The translations under genes and the position numbers were made by a program. A DNA stretch of 53,428 nt from Azospirillum thiophilum (GTDB lineage Bacteria; Pseudomonadota; Alphaproteobacteria; Azospirillales; Azospirillaceae), in assembly GCF_001305595.1 (NCBI RefSeq), contig NZ_CP012403.1, positions 825,001 to 878,428 of the forward strand, in the 5' to 3' direction. The notes under the pieces are model-generated. The model was not told the origin of the DNA and did no database searches. It saw only the letters and a list, made by a program, of their open reading frames with translations. This document shows, piece by piece, positions 41,466 to 49,335 of the stretch (position 1 is the first letter of the stretch; the number at the start of each line of letters is the position of its first letter).

Positions 41466-42530
41466 TCACGGCACCGCCAGCAGCCTCGCCGGATCGACGC
41501 GCAGCCACACCCGGTCGCCGCGCCCCAGCTCGCTCCGCCCGGCGGCGTCGACCGTCAGCGGCGGGCCGTCCGCCGGCTCCACCACCAGACGGGTGCGGTC
41601 GCCGAGGAACACGGCGGCGGCGATGCGCCCGCCGAGATGGCCGTCGGCCTCCCCGGCCAGCGCCAGATCCTCCGGCCGGACCAGCAGGTCGACCGCGCCA
41701 TCCGCCCCGGTCCAGGGCAGGGTGGCCCGGCCGACGGACAGCGCGCCGTCCCTGACCGTGCCGTTCAGCCGGTTCATGGTGCCGATGAAATCGGCGACGA
41801 AGCCGTCGGCCGGCTGGTAATAGATCTCGCGCGGGGTGCCCACCTGCGCCACCCGGCCCTTGGCCATCACGACGATGCGGTCGCCCAGCGCCATCGCCTC
41901 GCCCTGGTCGTGGGTGACGTAGACGGCGGTGATGCCAAGCCCGCGCAGCAGCCGGTCGATCTCCAGCCGCAGGCTGTCGCGCAGCTTGGCGTCGAGCGCG
42001 GTCAGCGGCTCGTCCAGCAGCAGCACGCGTGGGCGTACCACCAGGGCGCGGGCCAGCGCCACCCGCTGCCGCTGCCCGCCGGACAGCTGGTCGATCCGCC
42101 GCCCGGCGAAGCCGCCGAGATGCATCAGCTCCAGCATCTCCTCCACCCGGCGGGCGCGGTCGGCGCGGGCGAGTTTGCGCACCTTCAGGCCGTAGGCGAC
42201 ATTCTCCGCCACCGTCATGTTGGGGAACAGGGCGTAGCTCTGGAACACCATGCCGACATTGCGCCGCTCGATCGGCAGGGCGGTGACGTCCTCCTCGCCG
42301 AACAGCACCCGGCCGCCGGGATCGGGGCTTTCCAGCCCGGCGAGGATGCGCAGCGTGGTGGTCTTGCCGCAGCCGCTTGGGCCCAGGAAGACGATGGTCT
42401 CGCCGCCGCGGATGGACAGGTCCAGCGGCTCCAGCGCACGGGCGCCGCCGGCGAAGGTCTTGCCGCAGCGCTCCAGGCGGATCGGCACGGCGTCGAGGTG
42501 GAAGCTGTCGGGCATGGCGCTGTCGGACAT
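41466..42530 (-). CDS. ABC transporter ATPase (PotA/FbpC/PhnT-like)
   Basis: 354 residues from ATG 42530. A TTG at 42545 that overlaps the preceding stop is possible. Walker A GPSGCGKTTT, Q-loop FQSYALFPNMT, signature LSGGQRQRVALARAL, Walker B VLLLDEPLTALD, H-loop VTHDQGEAMAL and a TOBE domain at ~270-350. It follows its two permeases by about 11 bp. It is the only ATPase in this regulon, so it may serve both permease systems. Confidence 0.92.
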   Translation of the reverse strand: MSDSAMPDSFHLDAVPIRLERCGKTFAGGARALEPLDLSIRGGETIVFLGPSGCGKTTTLRILAGLESPDPGGRVLFGEEDVTALPIERRNVGMVFQSYALFPNMTVAENVAYGLKVRKLARADRARRVEEMLELMHLGGFAGRRIDQLSGGQRQRVALARALVVRPRVLLLDEPLTALDAKLRDSLRLEIDRLLRGLGITAVYVTHDQGEAMALGDRIVVMAKGRVAQVGTPREIYYQPADGFVADFIGTMNRLNGTVRDGALSVGRATLPWTGADGAVDLLVRPEDLALAGEADGHLGGRIAAAVFLGDRTRLVVEPADGPPLTVDAAGRSELGRGDRVWLRVDPARLLAVP

Positions 42531-42541
42531 GGGGAGCGGTC

Positions 42542-43357
42542 TCAAACGGTGGGACGGCCGCGCTTCGCCAGACCCTGCAGCAGGATCAGGCTGGGCACGA
42601 TCATCAGGAAGAAGACGAGGGTATAGGCGCTGCCGATCTCGATCCGCAGCGAGGCGTAGCTGTCGGCCAGCCCGACCGGCAGCGTCTTGGTCAGCGGCGT
42701 GTGCAGCAGCCAGGTCAGGTTGAACTCGCCGACCGACAGGGTCAGCACCATCAGCGACCCGGCCAGGATGCCGGAGCGGCAGTTGGGCAGCACCACGGTG
42801 GCGAAGCGCCGCAGGAAGCCGGCGCCCAGGCTGGCCGCCCCCTCCTCCAGCGTCTTCAGGTCGATGGATCCCATCACCGCCAGAACGGCGCGGACCATGA
42901 AGGGCAGGGTGAACAGCACATGGCCGATCAGGATGAACAGCCAGCTGCTGCGCAAGTCGCCGACGCCGCCATAGGTGACGATCAGTGCCAGCGCGGTGGC
43001 TAGGCCGGGGATGGCGACCGGCATCATCAGCAGCTCTTCCACCAGCCGGGCGATCCGGCCGGGCCGCCGCGCCAGGGCATAGGCGGCCGGCACGCCCAGC
43101 GCCAGGGTACAGGCGAGGCAGGCGAAGGCGATCTGCAGCGACAGGAGGATGGTGCCGGAATAGACCCGCAACACCTCCTCCACCCAGCGCAGGGTCAGGC
43201 CGCTCTTCAGCCCGACGAAATAATTGGCTGTCAGTCCCGCCAGCATCGACATCACCATCGGCACGGTCAGCAGGGCGCAGACCAGCAGGGTGAAGGCCAG
43301 CTGCAGCCAGAAGCCCCAGCCGCGTCGATCGGCCGGCGTGTTGGGAAGCGTGCTCAT
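42542..43357 (-). CDS. ABC transporter permease 2 (PotC/PhnV-like)
   Basis: 271 residues, start at ATG 43357, five bases after the stop of permease 1. Six membrane helices; EAA loop EEGAASLGAGFLRRFATVVLPNCRSG at ~180-205. Typical second half-permease of a family-1 importer. Confidence 0.92.
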   Translation of the reverse strand: MSTLPNTPADRRGWGFWLQLAFTLLVCALLTVPMVMSMLAGLTANYFVGLKSGLTLRWVEEVLRVYSGTILLSLQIAFACLACTLALGVPAAYALARRPGRIARLVEELLMMPVAIPGLATALALIVTYGGVGDLRSSWLFILIGHVLFTLPFMVRAVLAVMGSIDLKTLEEGAASLGAGFLRRFATVVLPNCRSGILAGSLMVLTLSVGEFNLTWLLHTPLTKTLPVGLADSYASLRIEIGSAYTLVFFLMIVPSLILLQGLAKRGRPTV

Positions 43358-43362
43358 CGCCG

Positions 43363-44250
43363 TCACCCCGCCGCCGCGACGGAGGTGCCGGCGACGCTGC
43401 GCGCCACCGCCAGCGCCGCCCAGGTGATCAGGCCGAGCAGGACGCTGAGCGCCGCCGCCGCGGCGATGTTCGCCTGGAGCGTGAATTCGGTGTAGATCGT
43501 CATCGGCAGCACGTTGATCCGGGTGGCGAGGGTGAAGGCTGTACCGAAGGCGCCCATCGACGTGGCGAAGCACAGGGCGCCGGCGGAGATCAGCGCCGGC
43601 TTCAGGGCCGGCAGGATCAAGTCGGCCACCACCCGCCAGGGCGGGGCGCCCAGCGACCGCGCCGCCTCTTCCAGCCGTGGGTCGAGCTTCTCGGCCGCTG
43701 CCATCACCGTCAGGATGACGCGCGGGATCGAGAAATAGACGTAGCCGAGGAACAGCCCCGCCATCGAATAGGCGAAGACCAGCTTTCCCCCGGTCAGCGC
43801 CTGGGTGATGGTGCCGATCAGCCCCTGCCGCCCGGCCAGCATGATGACCATGAAGCCGATCACCACGCCGGGAAAGGCCAGCGGGAAGGTCAGCAATGCC
43901 ACCAGCAGCGCATGGCCGGGGAAATGATGGCGCACCAGGAACAGCCCGGCGACGGTCGATACCGCCAGCGTCACCAGCGTCACCCCTGCCGACAGCGCCA
44001 GCGTGGAGATCAGGCTGTCGAGATGGCCGGGATCGGCGAGCGTGGTGAGATAGGCCGCCCATCCCTCGGCACCGCCGGCGCCGATCAGGATCAGGCGGAC
44101 CAGCGGCAGCAGGAAGAAGGCCGCGAACACCACCGCTGCCGGTGCCAGCAGGGCGGCCAGCCGCAGCGGCTCGGTCGCCGGTCCCCGTCCGGTCCGCGGA
44201 TGCCCCGCGGGCCGGACGGAAAGCGGACTTCCCTGCACGCAGGTGCTCAC
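43363..44250 (-). CDS. ABC transporter permease 1 (PotB/PhnU-like)
   Basis: 295 residues from a GTG that overlaps the stop of the binding-protein gene (GTGA at 44247-44250). A later GTG four codons on is an alternative. Six membrane helices; EAA loop EEAARSLGAPPWRVVADLILPALKPA at ~195-220. Forms the channel with permease 2. Confidence 0.9.
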   Translation of the reverse strand: MSTCVQGSPLSVRPAGHPRTGRGPATEPLRLAALLAPAAVVFAAFFLLPLVRLILIGAGGAEGWAAYLTTLADPGHLDSLISTLALSAGVTLVTLAVSTVAGLFLVRHHFPGHALLVALLTFPLAFPGVVIGFMVIMLAGRQGLIGTITQALTGGKLVFAYSMAGLFLGYVYFSIPRVILTVMAAAEKLDPRLEEAARSLGAPPWRVVADLILPALKPALISAGALCFATSMGAFGTAFTLATRINVLPMTIYTEFTLQANIAAAAALSVLLGLITWAALAVARSVAGTSVAAAG

Positions 44251-45275
44251 TTCACCTCCGCCTGATAGCGGTCCATGAAGCCCTTCTGCGCCTCGGCCAT
44301 GCGGACGAGATCGACCGGCCGGGCGCGGGCGTAATCGGCGGCCGGCAGGAACTTGGCCGCGGTCTCCGCCGACATCGCCTCGGCCCGGACCGGGCGCATG
44401 AAGGCGTTGGCCCACAGGGTCTGGCCCTTGTCCGACAGCACATAGTCCAGCACCTTCTTCCCGTTTTCCGGGTTCGGGCCGTTCTTGACCAGCGCCATGA
44501 CATAGGGAACCGACACCGTCCCTTCCTTCGGGATGACGAAGGCGACCGGGGCCTTGTCGGTGTATTTGGCCCGGTAGGCGTTGAAGTCGTAATCGATCAG
44601 GATCGGAATCTCGCCCGACAGCACGCGGGCGTAGGAGGTCTGCTTCGGAACGATGGGCTGGTTCTTCTGGAGATCCTTGAACCAGCCGATGGCCTTGTCG
44701 AAGCTGGCGTAATCTCCGCCCAGCGCCAGGTTGACCGCCAGCGCGCCGACATAGCCGACGGCGGCGCTGGTCGGGTCGAGATAGCCGACCATGCCCGAAT
44801 AGTCGGGCTTCAGCAGGTCGGCCCAGCTCTGCGGCACCGGCTTGCCGCCCAGCGCCTCGGTGTTGACGAAGAGGCCCAGCGTGCCGCTGTGGATGGCGAA
44901 CCAGTTGCCGTCGGCATCCTTCATGCCGTCGGGGATGTCCGCCCAGCCGGCCGGCTTGTAGGGGGCGACGATGCCCGCCGCCTTGGCCTGGATGCCGACC
45001 GGTCCGCCGAGATAGACGACGTCGGCCACCGGCTTGTCCTTTTCCGCCAGCATGGCGGCCAGCGACTGGCCGGAGTTCTTGTTGTCGAACGGCACGGCGA
45101 TGCCGAGATCGGCCTTGATCGCCTTCAGCTGCGACGCCCAGTCGGCCCATTCCGGCGGGCAGTTGTAGCAGATGGCGGTCGGCTCCGCCGCGATGGCGGG
45201 GGCGACGGTGCCGGTGACGGCGGCGGCCAGCACGGTGGCAAGCGTGGCGGCGCCGAACAGGAACGGCTTGATCAT
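44247..45275 (-). CDS. ABC transporter substrate-binding protein
   Basis: 342 residues with a signal peptide (MIKPFLFGAATLATVLAAAVTGTVAPAIA). The mature N-terminus TAICYNCPPEWADWASQLKAIKADLGIAVP has a CxxC pair that may form a disulfide. DVVYLGGPVGIQAKAAGIVAPY and LSGEIPILIDYDFNAYR fit family-1 binding proteins near the phosphonate and polyamine groups. ATG 45275 overlaps the lacI-type stop (ATGA). First transport gene of the LacI-headed operon. Confidence 0.9.
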   Translation of the reverse strand: MIKPFLFGAATLATVLAAAVTGTVAPAIAAEPTAICYNCPPEWADWASQLKAIKADLGIAVPFDNKNSGQSLAAMLAEKDKPVADVVYLGGPVGIQAKAAGIVAPYKPAGWADIPDGMKDADGNWFAIHSGTLGLFVNTEALGGKPVPQSWADLLKPDYSGMVGYLDPTSAAVGYVGALAVNLALGGDYASFDKAIGWFKDLQKNQPIVPKQTSYARVLSGEIPILIDYDFNAYRAKYTDKAPVAFVIPKEGTVSVPYVMALVKNGPNPENGKKVLDYVLSDKGQTLWANAFMRPVRAEAMSAETAAKFLPAADYARARPVDLVRMAEAQKGFMDRYQAEVK

Positions 45276-46348
45276 GATGGCGGAAATCTCCGGTCGGGAA
45301 GCGCTTTGGTTGGTTCCGAGGGCGCCGGGCCGAGCGATTCTCCCGGGCGCAGGGTGAAGGGAAGCATGACGGCCCGGCCCGGCAGGTCGCCGGAGCGCAG
45401 GCATTCGAAGGCGGTGGCGCCCATGGCGCGGGCCGGCTGGACCAGTGTGGCGAGGCTGGGCGACATCAGGCGGCCGACCTCGATTCCGTCGAAGCCGCAG
45501 ACCGACAGGTCCTCCGGCACCGACAGGCCGAGGTCGCGCAGAGCCCGGATGGTGGCGAGAGCCAGCAGGTCGTTGGAGGCGAACAGCGCGGTCGGCCGTT
45601 CCGGTCCTTCCAGATGGGGGGCGAGCCGATGGGCGAGCCGCAGATCGTTGAAATCGACCTCCATCACCGGACCGGGCGGCAGGCCGGCATCGGCCAATGC
45701 CGCCTGCCAGCCGGCATGACGCCGGCGCGAACGGTCGGAGTGGCGGAAGCGCCCGGCGACCATGCCGATGCGCCGGTGGCCGAGCGCCGCCATCCGCTCC
45801 ACCACTGCGCGGGATGCCGCGACATTGTCGACCGACACATGGGCGCGGCCGGCGCGTTCGGGTTGGTTGTAGGCCAGGACATAGGGCAGCCGGACCTCGT
45901 CCAGCGTGTCGAGCGAGCCGCTGCGGTCGGCGTCGGCGACGGTCAACACCAGCCCTTCGACCCGGTTGGACAGCAGTCCTTCGATGGCGCGGGATTCGCG
46001 GCCGGGGTCATAGTCGGTGGAAGCGATCAGGACGCTGTATCCGGCCTCGGCCGCCGCCTCCTGGATGCCGGCGACGCTTTCGGCGAAGACCGGATTGGTG
46101 AGCGACGGAACCAGCACGCCGACGGTGCGGGTGCGCGCCGCCTTCAGGCTGCGCCCGATGGTACTGGGGCGGAAGGCGAGGTCGGACGCGGCGATGCGGA
46201 CTTTTTCCGTCGTTTCCGGCGTGGCGTTGCCGCTGCCGTTGAGGACGCGCGACACGGTGGCGATCGACACCCCGGCGCGCGCCGCGACATCGCGGATCGT
46301 CGCCACCCGGTCGACGCCTCTCCCCGCCGGGCCCTCCGTAAATCGCAT
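45272..46348 (-). CDS. LacI-family transcriptional regulator
   Basis: 358 residues from ATG 46348; ATG 46363 with GGTGGCGG upstream is an alternative. The helix-turn-helix and hinge are VATIRDVAARAGVSIATVSRVLNG (~15-38) and the periplasmic-binding-protein-like ligand domain covers ~75-345 (RTVGVLVPSLTNPVFAESVAGIQEAAAEAGYSVL, VSVDNVAASRAVVERMAALGHRRIGMVAG, PTALFASNDLLALATIRAL). It heads the ABC operon and is translationally coupled to the binding protein. Two LacI-type operators lie upstream, indicating autoregulation and control of the whole cluster. Confidence 0.93.
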   Translation of the reverse strand: MRFTEGPAGRGVDRVATIRDVAARAGVSIATVSRVLNGSGNATPETTEKVRIAASDLAFRPSTIGRSLKAARTRTVGVLVPSLTNPVFAESVAGIQEAAAEAGYSVLIASTDYDPGRESRAIEGLLSNRVEGLVLTVADADRSGSLDTLDEVRLPYVLAYNQPERAGRAHVSVDNVAASRAVVERMAALGHRRIGMVAGRFRHSDRSRRRHAGWQAALADAGLPPGPVMEVDFNDLRLAHRLAPHLEGPERPTALFASNDLLALATIRALRDLGLSVPEDLSVCGFDGIEVGRLMSPSLATLVQPARAMGATAFECLRSGDLPGRAVMLPFTLRPGESLGPAPSEPTKALPDRRFPPS

Positions 46349-46442
46349 CCCGTCCCGAACCATCCGCCACCCGTGTTTTCCGGCGCCGGCCGATCCAGCG
46401 CGGAGGCAGAGTGACGGAGGCGTGTTGCAATCGCGTGACGTC

Positions 46443-46479
46443 AGGAAAACGGTTTCATGAAGAATGGAAACGTTTCCAT
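46443..46479 (-). promoter_or_regulatory. Two LacI-type operators, 21 bp apart
   Basis: A perfect 16-bp palindrome ATGGAAACGTTTCCAT at 46464-46479 has the central CG and GAAACGTTTC core usual for LacI/PurR-family regulators. A second, imperfect copy (GGAAAACGGTTTCAT) is centred between 46450 and 46451, exactly 21 bp (two helical turns) from the first centre. Both lie 95-130 bp upstream of the LacI-type gene, so two dimers could bind the same DNA face and repress the operon. Confidence 0.8.
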
Positions 46480-46561
46480 GGATGAAAACCGGCTTCCGGG
46501 AAGGGTCGGGCCGGCGTTTCCGACCCTCTTTCCGCCATGGCAAATTCAGTGATTTTTGTGT

Positions 46562-46590
46562 TTGCGTCGCCATGAGGCTTCGGCTATGTT
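46562..46590 (+). promoter_or_regulatory. Promoter of tRNA-Arg
   Basis: TTGCGT at 46562-46567 and TATGTT at 46585-46590 with 17 bp between, 18 bp upstream of the tRNA. Position and spacing fit a sigma-70 promoter giving a short 5-prime leader. Confidence 0.6.
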
Positions 46591-46607
46591 GCGCCTCCAC
46601 AAGCGAT

Positions 46608-46684
<77 letters not shown>

Positions 46685-46691
46685 AGTTTTT

Positions 46692-46732
46692 CAACGGCCT
46701 AGCTGCATCGTCAGCTGGGCCGTTGTGCTTTT
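46692..46732 (+). terminator. Terminator after tRNA-Arg
   Basis: A 14-bp stem, CAACGGCCTAGCTG (46692-46705) with CAGCTGGGCCGTTG (46712-46725), has one T-G pair and a CATCGT loop, followed by TGCTTTT. It also lies just downstream of the convergent integrase gene. Confidence 0.8.
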
Positions 46733-46756
46733 AATCCTGCAAAAATCCCGCATCGA

Positions 46757-47353
46757 TCACCGCAGTGCCTCCCGGACCTTGTTCAGATAGTCTGGGGCGT
46801 GGTGCCCATAGTGGCGCTGCAGCGTCTCCACCGACGTTCCGGTCCACTCCGATACGTGCCAGAGCGGCACGCCGCATTTCACCAGATACGTCACGGCCGA
46901 GTGCTTCAGGAGGTGGCTGAAGACTGAGCCGAGACCGGCGGCGCGGCCGGCCGTTCCGAGCGCCTTCTTCGGATCCCGGATCGGATCCCCCTCGAACTCG
47001 ATCACGTATTGCTTCGTCCGCCGCCGGGCGTAGCGCAGGAAGGTCAGCAGCCGGTCCGGGATCGGGATGGCGGCGCGGCGCTTCTTCGTCCGCCGCGCCC
47101 CGCCCTTGAAGTCGATGACGCCGCGGTCGAGGTCGACCCATCCGCCGGAGGTGTTCGGCTGCCACTGGAGCTGCAGGATCGCCGTCCGGCGCGCACCCGT
47201 ATAGAAGGCGATCAGGATGAACAGCGGCAGGTGAAGCCGCCCGCGCGGCGACCGCCTGGCAGCCCACAGCAGCCGGGCGATGTCGCTGCGGGTCAGGTGC
47301 CTGTCTCGCGCATCGCCCTTTTCCGGCAGCCAGACAGCCGGCGCCTGGGTCAT
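46757..47353 (-). CDS. Tyrosine recombinase/integrase, catalytic domain only
   Basis: 198 residues comprising just the C-terminal catalytic domain; the N-terminal core-binding domain of normal ~350-400 residue integrases is missing. Catalytic positions: R55 in TGARRTAIL, Lys at ~K83-K91, H147-x-x-K150 (HLLKH, Lys where Arg is standard), T173 where many have His, and the nucleophile Y182 in HYGHHAPDYL. The Arg-to-Lys change and short length suggest an inactive remnant, though related integrases also lack the second His. The 3-prime end faces tRNA-Arg, as for tRNA-targeting islands. Start overlaps a 12-codon leader (ATGA). Confidence 0.85.
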   Translation of the reverse strand: MTQAPAVWLPEKGDARDRHLTRSDIARLLWAARRSPRGRLHLPLFILIAFYTGARRTAILQLQWQPNTSGGWVDLDRGVIDFKGGARRTKKRRAAIPIPDRLLTFLRYARRRTKQYVIEFEGDPIRDPKKALGTAGRAAGLGSVFSHLLKHSAVTYLVKCGVPLWHVSEWTGTSVETLQRHYGHHAPDYLNKVREALR

Positions 47354-47388
47354 GCGACGACCTCGCGGGCCGAGGGGGTGGTGGTCAT
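47350..47388 (-). CDS. 12-residue leader ORF before integrase
   Basis: MTTTPSAREVVA followed by TGA, with AGGAGAACC upstream of its ATG; the integrase ATG has no ribosome binding site and overlaps this stop (ATGA). Either a leader peptide that drives integrase translation or the scar of an N-terminal deletion that retained only the start of a former gene. Evidence is only the ribosome binding site and overlap. Confidence 0.4.
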   Translation of the reverse strand: MTTTPSAREVVA

Positions 47389-47422
47389 GTCTTCGGTTCT
47401 CCTGACGATGACGAACGGAAAA

Positions 47423-47464
47423 GCGTACCGCTTGACGTTACGGACGTGCCGCGCTACGGTACGC
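47423..47464 (+). promoter_or_regulatory. higBA promoter framed by an inverted repeat
   Basis: TTGACG (47432-47437), 17 bp, TACGGT (47455-47460) gives a good promoter whose expected start site is at or within a base or two of the higB ATG at 47467, implying a leaderless mRNA. GCGTACCG (47423-47430) and CGGTACGC (47457-47464) are a perfect inverted repeat that brackets the promoter and overlaps the -10 box, a likely HigA/HigBA operator for autorepression. Confidence 0.7.
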
Positions 47465-47466
47465 CC

Positions 47467-47748
47467 ATGATCAAGACCTTCGCCGACAAGCGGACCGTGG
47501 CGCTTTTCGTGGATGCTCCGGCGAAGGGCGTTCCGGCGGATGTGCGCAAGCGGGCGCGGCAGAAGCTGATGGCGTTGCACGCCGCGCAGACCATCGACGA
47601 TCTCCGCGTCCCACCGGCGAACCGCTTGGAGGCGTTGAAGGGATCGCGGGCGGGCCAGCACAGCGTCCGGGTCAATGACCAATGGCGGTTGTGCTTCGTC
47701 TGGGACGACGGCGACGCCTACGACGTTGAATTCTGCGATTACCATTGA
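47467..47748 (+). CDS. higB: HigB-type RelE-superfamily toxin
   Basis: 93 residues from ATG 47467. HigB toxins cleave mRNA on the ribosome. The family core LEALKGSRAGQHSVRVNDQWRLCFVW (~57-82) with the R-x-N-x-x-W-R-x-x-F pattern and the C-terminal DAYDVEFCDYH are clear. No ribosome binding site is present, consistent with a leaderless transcript. Toxin first, antitoxin second, 12 bp apart, is the HigBA order. Confidence 0.93.
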   Translation: MIKTFADKRTVALFVDAPAKGVPADVRKRARQKLMALHAAQTIDDLRVPPANRLEALKGSRAGQHSVRVNDQWRLCFVWDDGDAYDVEFCDYH

Positions 47749-47760
47749 GGAGGCGGGGCG

Positions 47761-48120
47761 ATGGCCATTCGGATCGAGGATGTTGAGGCCGGCCTGATCG
47801 ACCTTGGCGACGTGACCGACCCGGCCGGCGAGCCGGTCGGCCCGGTGCATCCCGGCGACATCCTGAAGCACGACTTCCTCGACCCGCTGGGGCTTAGCGT
47901 CTACGCGCTGGCCAACGCGCTGGGCGTCGCCCGCACCCGGCTGAACGACATCGTGCTCGGCCGCCGGGCCGTGACGGCGGAGACCGCCCTGCGACTGGCG
48001 CGCTATTTCGGCACCTCGCCCGGCTTCTGGATGACGCTCCAGGCGCAGTACGAGCTGGAGGTCGCCAAGCGGGATCTCGGCACCCGCGTCGAGAGCGAGG
48101 TTCATCCACGCGCGGCGTAG
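47761..48120 (+). CDS. higA: HigA-type antitoxin (XRE HTH)
   Basis: 119 residues. The helix-turn-helix spans ~32-88 (HPGDILKHDFLDPLGLSVYALANALGVARTRLNDIVLGRRAVTAETALRLARYFGTSPGFWMTLQ), an almost perfect HigA match, with an N-terminal extension of ~28 residues that is acidic. GAGGAGG lies before the ATG. It neutralises HigB and should repress the promoter at 47423-47464. Confidence 0.93.
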   Translation: MAIRIEDVEAGLIDLGDVTDPAGEPVGPVHPGDILKHDFLDPLGLSVYALANALGVARTRLNDIVLGRRAVTAETALRLARYFGTSPGFWMTLQAQYELEVAKRDLGTRVESEVHPRAA

Positions 48121-48158
48121 CACGACAGAGGCTCCGACGGGGCCGGGGCTGCGCATGC

Positions 48159-48671
48159 TCAGCCCTCCTCCCGCCGGCGGCTGGCCGCGTGGCTGGCCGA
48201 CACCGAGCCGGCCGGGTTTCCGTCCAGGTCGATGCGGATGGCGCCAGGGATCAGGGCGGCGTCATACTTGGTGCCCAGGCAGTAATCGCGCACCGCCCGC
48301 TCGATCCGCTTGCGGGACAGCGGCTGGCCGTCCTCGCCGGTGACGCCGCGGGCGACGATGTCGGCGGTGATGCCGATCTTCAGCGGGCGCTTGGGCGCCT
48401 TGGACTTCGGCGGGTTGAAGCAGGCGGGGAAGGCGACGGCCAGGGCGCGGCGGTCGGCGCGCAGGCCGGTGCGGCGCTTCGTTCCGGCGGCGGCATCGTC
48501 CTCCGCCACGATCCGTTCGGCCTCGGTCAGAACCAGCCGCAAGCGGTCCGGGGTCATGCGGTTCAGGAGGTAGGACATGCGGGCGGCGACGGCGAGGCGC
48601 TTGTCCGCATCGTCCGCAACAGGCGTTCCGGGGGTGTCGTCCGCCAAGGGCGGGGTGGTGAGCATCTTCAT
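48159..48671 (-). CDS. ProQ/FinO-domain RNA-binding protein
   Basis: 170 residues. Residues ~75-165 fit the FinO/ProQ fold: FPACFNPPKSKAPKRPLKIGITADIV, LSRKRIERAVRDYCLGTKYDAALIPGAIRIDLDGNPAGSVSASHA. The N-terminal ~70 residues are helical and unlike ProQ. FinO-type proteins bind stem-loop RNAs and on plasmids restrain conjugation; chromosomal ones are global RNA chaperones. Small plasmid/island members like this are of unknown target. It converges on higA with 38 bp between stops. Confidence 0.82.
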   Translation of the reverse strand: MKMLTTPPLADDTPGTPVADDADKRLAVAARMSYLLNRMTPDRLRLVLTEAERIVAEDDAAAGTKRRTGLRADRRALAVAFPACFNPPKSKAPKRPLKIGITADIVARGVTGEDGQPLSRKRIERAVRDYCLGTKYDAALIPGAIRIDLDGNPAGSVSASHAASRRREEG

Positions 48672-48703
48672 GGTGAAGCCTCCGAAATGGTCGCGGCCGG
48701 GCG

Positions 48704-48912
48704 TTACGCCGCCGGCTGCGCGGTGTCGGTGCTGTCGGTCAGGTCGGGCAGGAGGTGGCCGTATCCGGTCTCCTCCAGCGTCTCGCGGATGGAGCGGACG
48801 GCATCGGTGAGGCCGTCCTTCATGGCCCGCGGCGTCCGGAAGTTGGCGCGGTCCTTCAGCAGGGCGTCGAGCTTGATGGCGACAGCGGCCAGCAGCTCGG
48901 CGAAGCGGCCAG
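48704..48912 (-). pseudogene. Truncated gene, C-terminal fragment only (unknown)
   Basis: The last ~70 codons of a leftward gene (FAELLAAVAIKLDALLKDRANFRTPRAMKDGL..., ending STDTAQPAA) read as real protein with a plausible helical pattern. Upstream of about 48912 the frame stays open but becomes the antisense of a primase fragment, so the 5-prime part has been lost. No family recognised. The junction position is approximate. Confidence 0.55.
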
Positions 48913-49335
48913 GCGCCTGCGGCTGGTCAAGGCCGGGCGTGAGTTCAAGGCCTGCTGCCCCTTCCATGACGAGAAGTCGCCGAGCTTCTTCATCAACGAC
49001 CGCAAGGGCTTCTTCCACTGCTTCGGCTGCGGGGCGCACGGCGACGTGATCGACCTGCTGCGCCGGCTGGACGGGCTGGACTTCGCCGCCGCGGTCGAGG
49101 CTCTGTCCGGCGAGCGCCCGGCGCTCCGCCGCAACACCGCCCTGGAATTCGAGCGCCGCATGATGGCGGCCACCGAGGAATACACCGCCGCCGAGGGCAG
49201 GGGGTGGGAACCGGACGAGGACGAGCGCGCCCGTATGGAGCATGCGCGCGCCATCTGGTTCAACGCCCGGCCCATCGCCGGCACCGTCGCCGAGACCTAT
49301 CTGCGCTGGCGCGGCATCCGCCTGGCGCCGGGAAG
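48912..49335 (+). pseudogene. CHC2 zinc-finger primase fragment
   Basis: Plus-strand coding similar to DnaG-type primases: LVKAGREFKACCPFHDEKSPSF followed by FHCFGCGAHGDVIDLLRRLDG, with the C-P-F-H ... C-F-G-C zinc ligands of the CHC2 finger, then an acidic helical region up to YLRWRGIRLAP. The first ~20 residues (with a start codon) and everything after ~140 residues, including the Toprim domain, are missing. It is joined head-to-head to the fragment at 48704 and head-to-tail to an IS66 remnant, so it is a recombination relic of a phage or plasmid primase. Confidence 0.75.
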
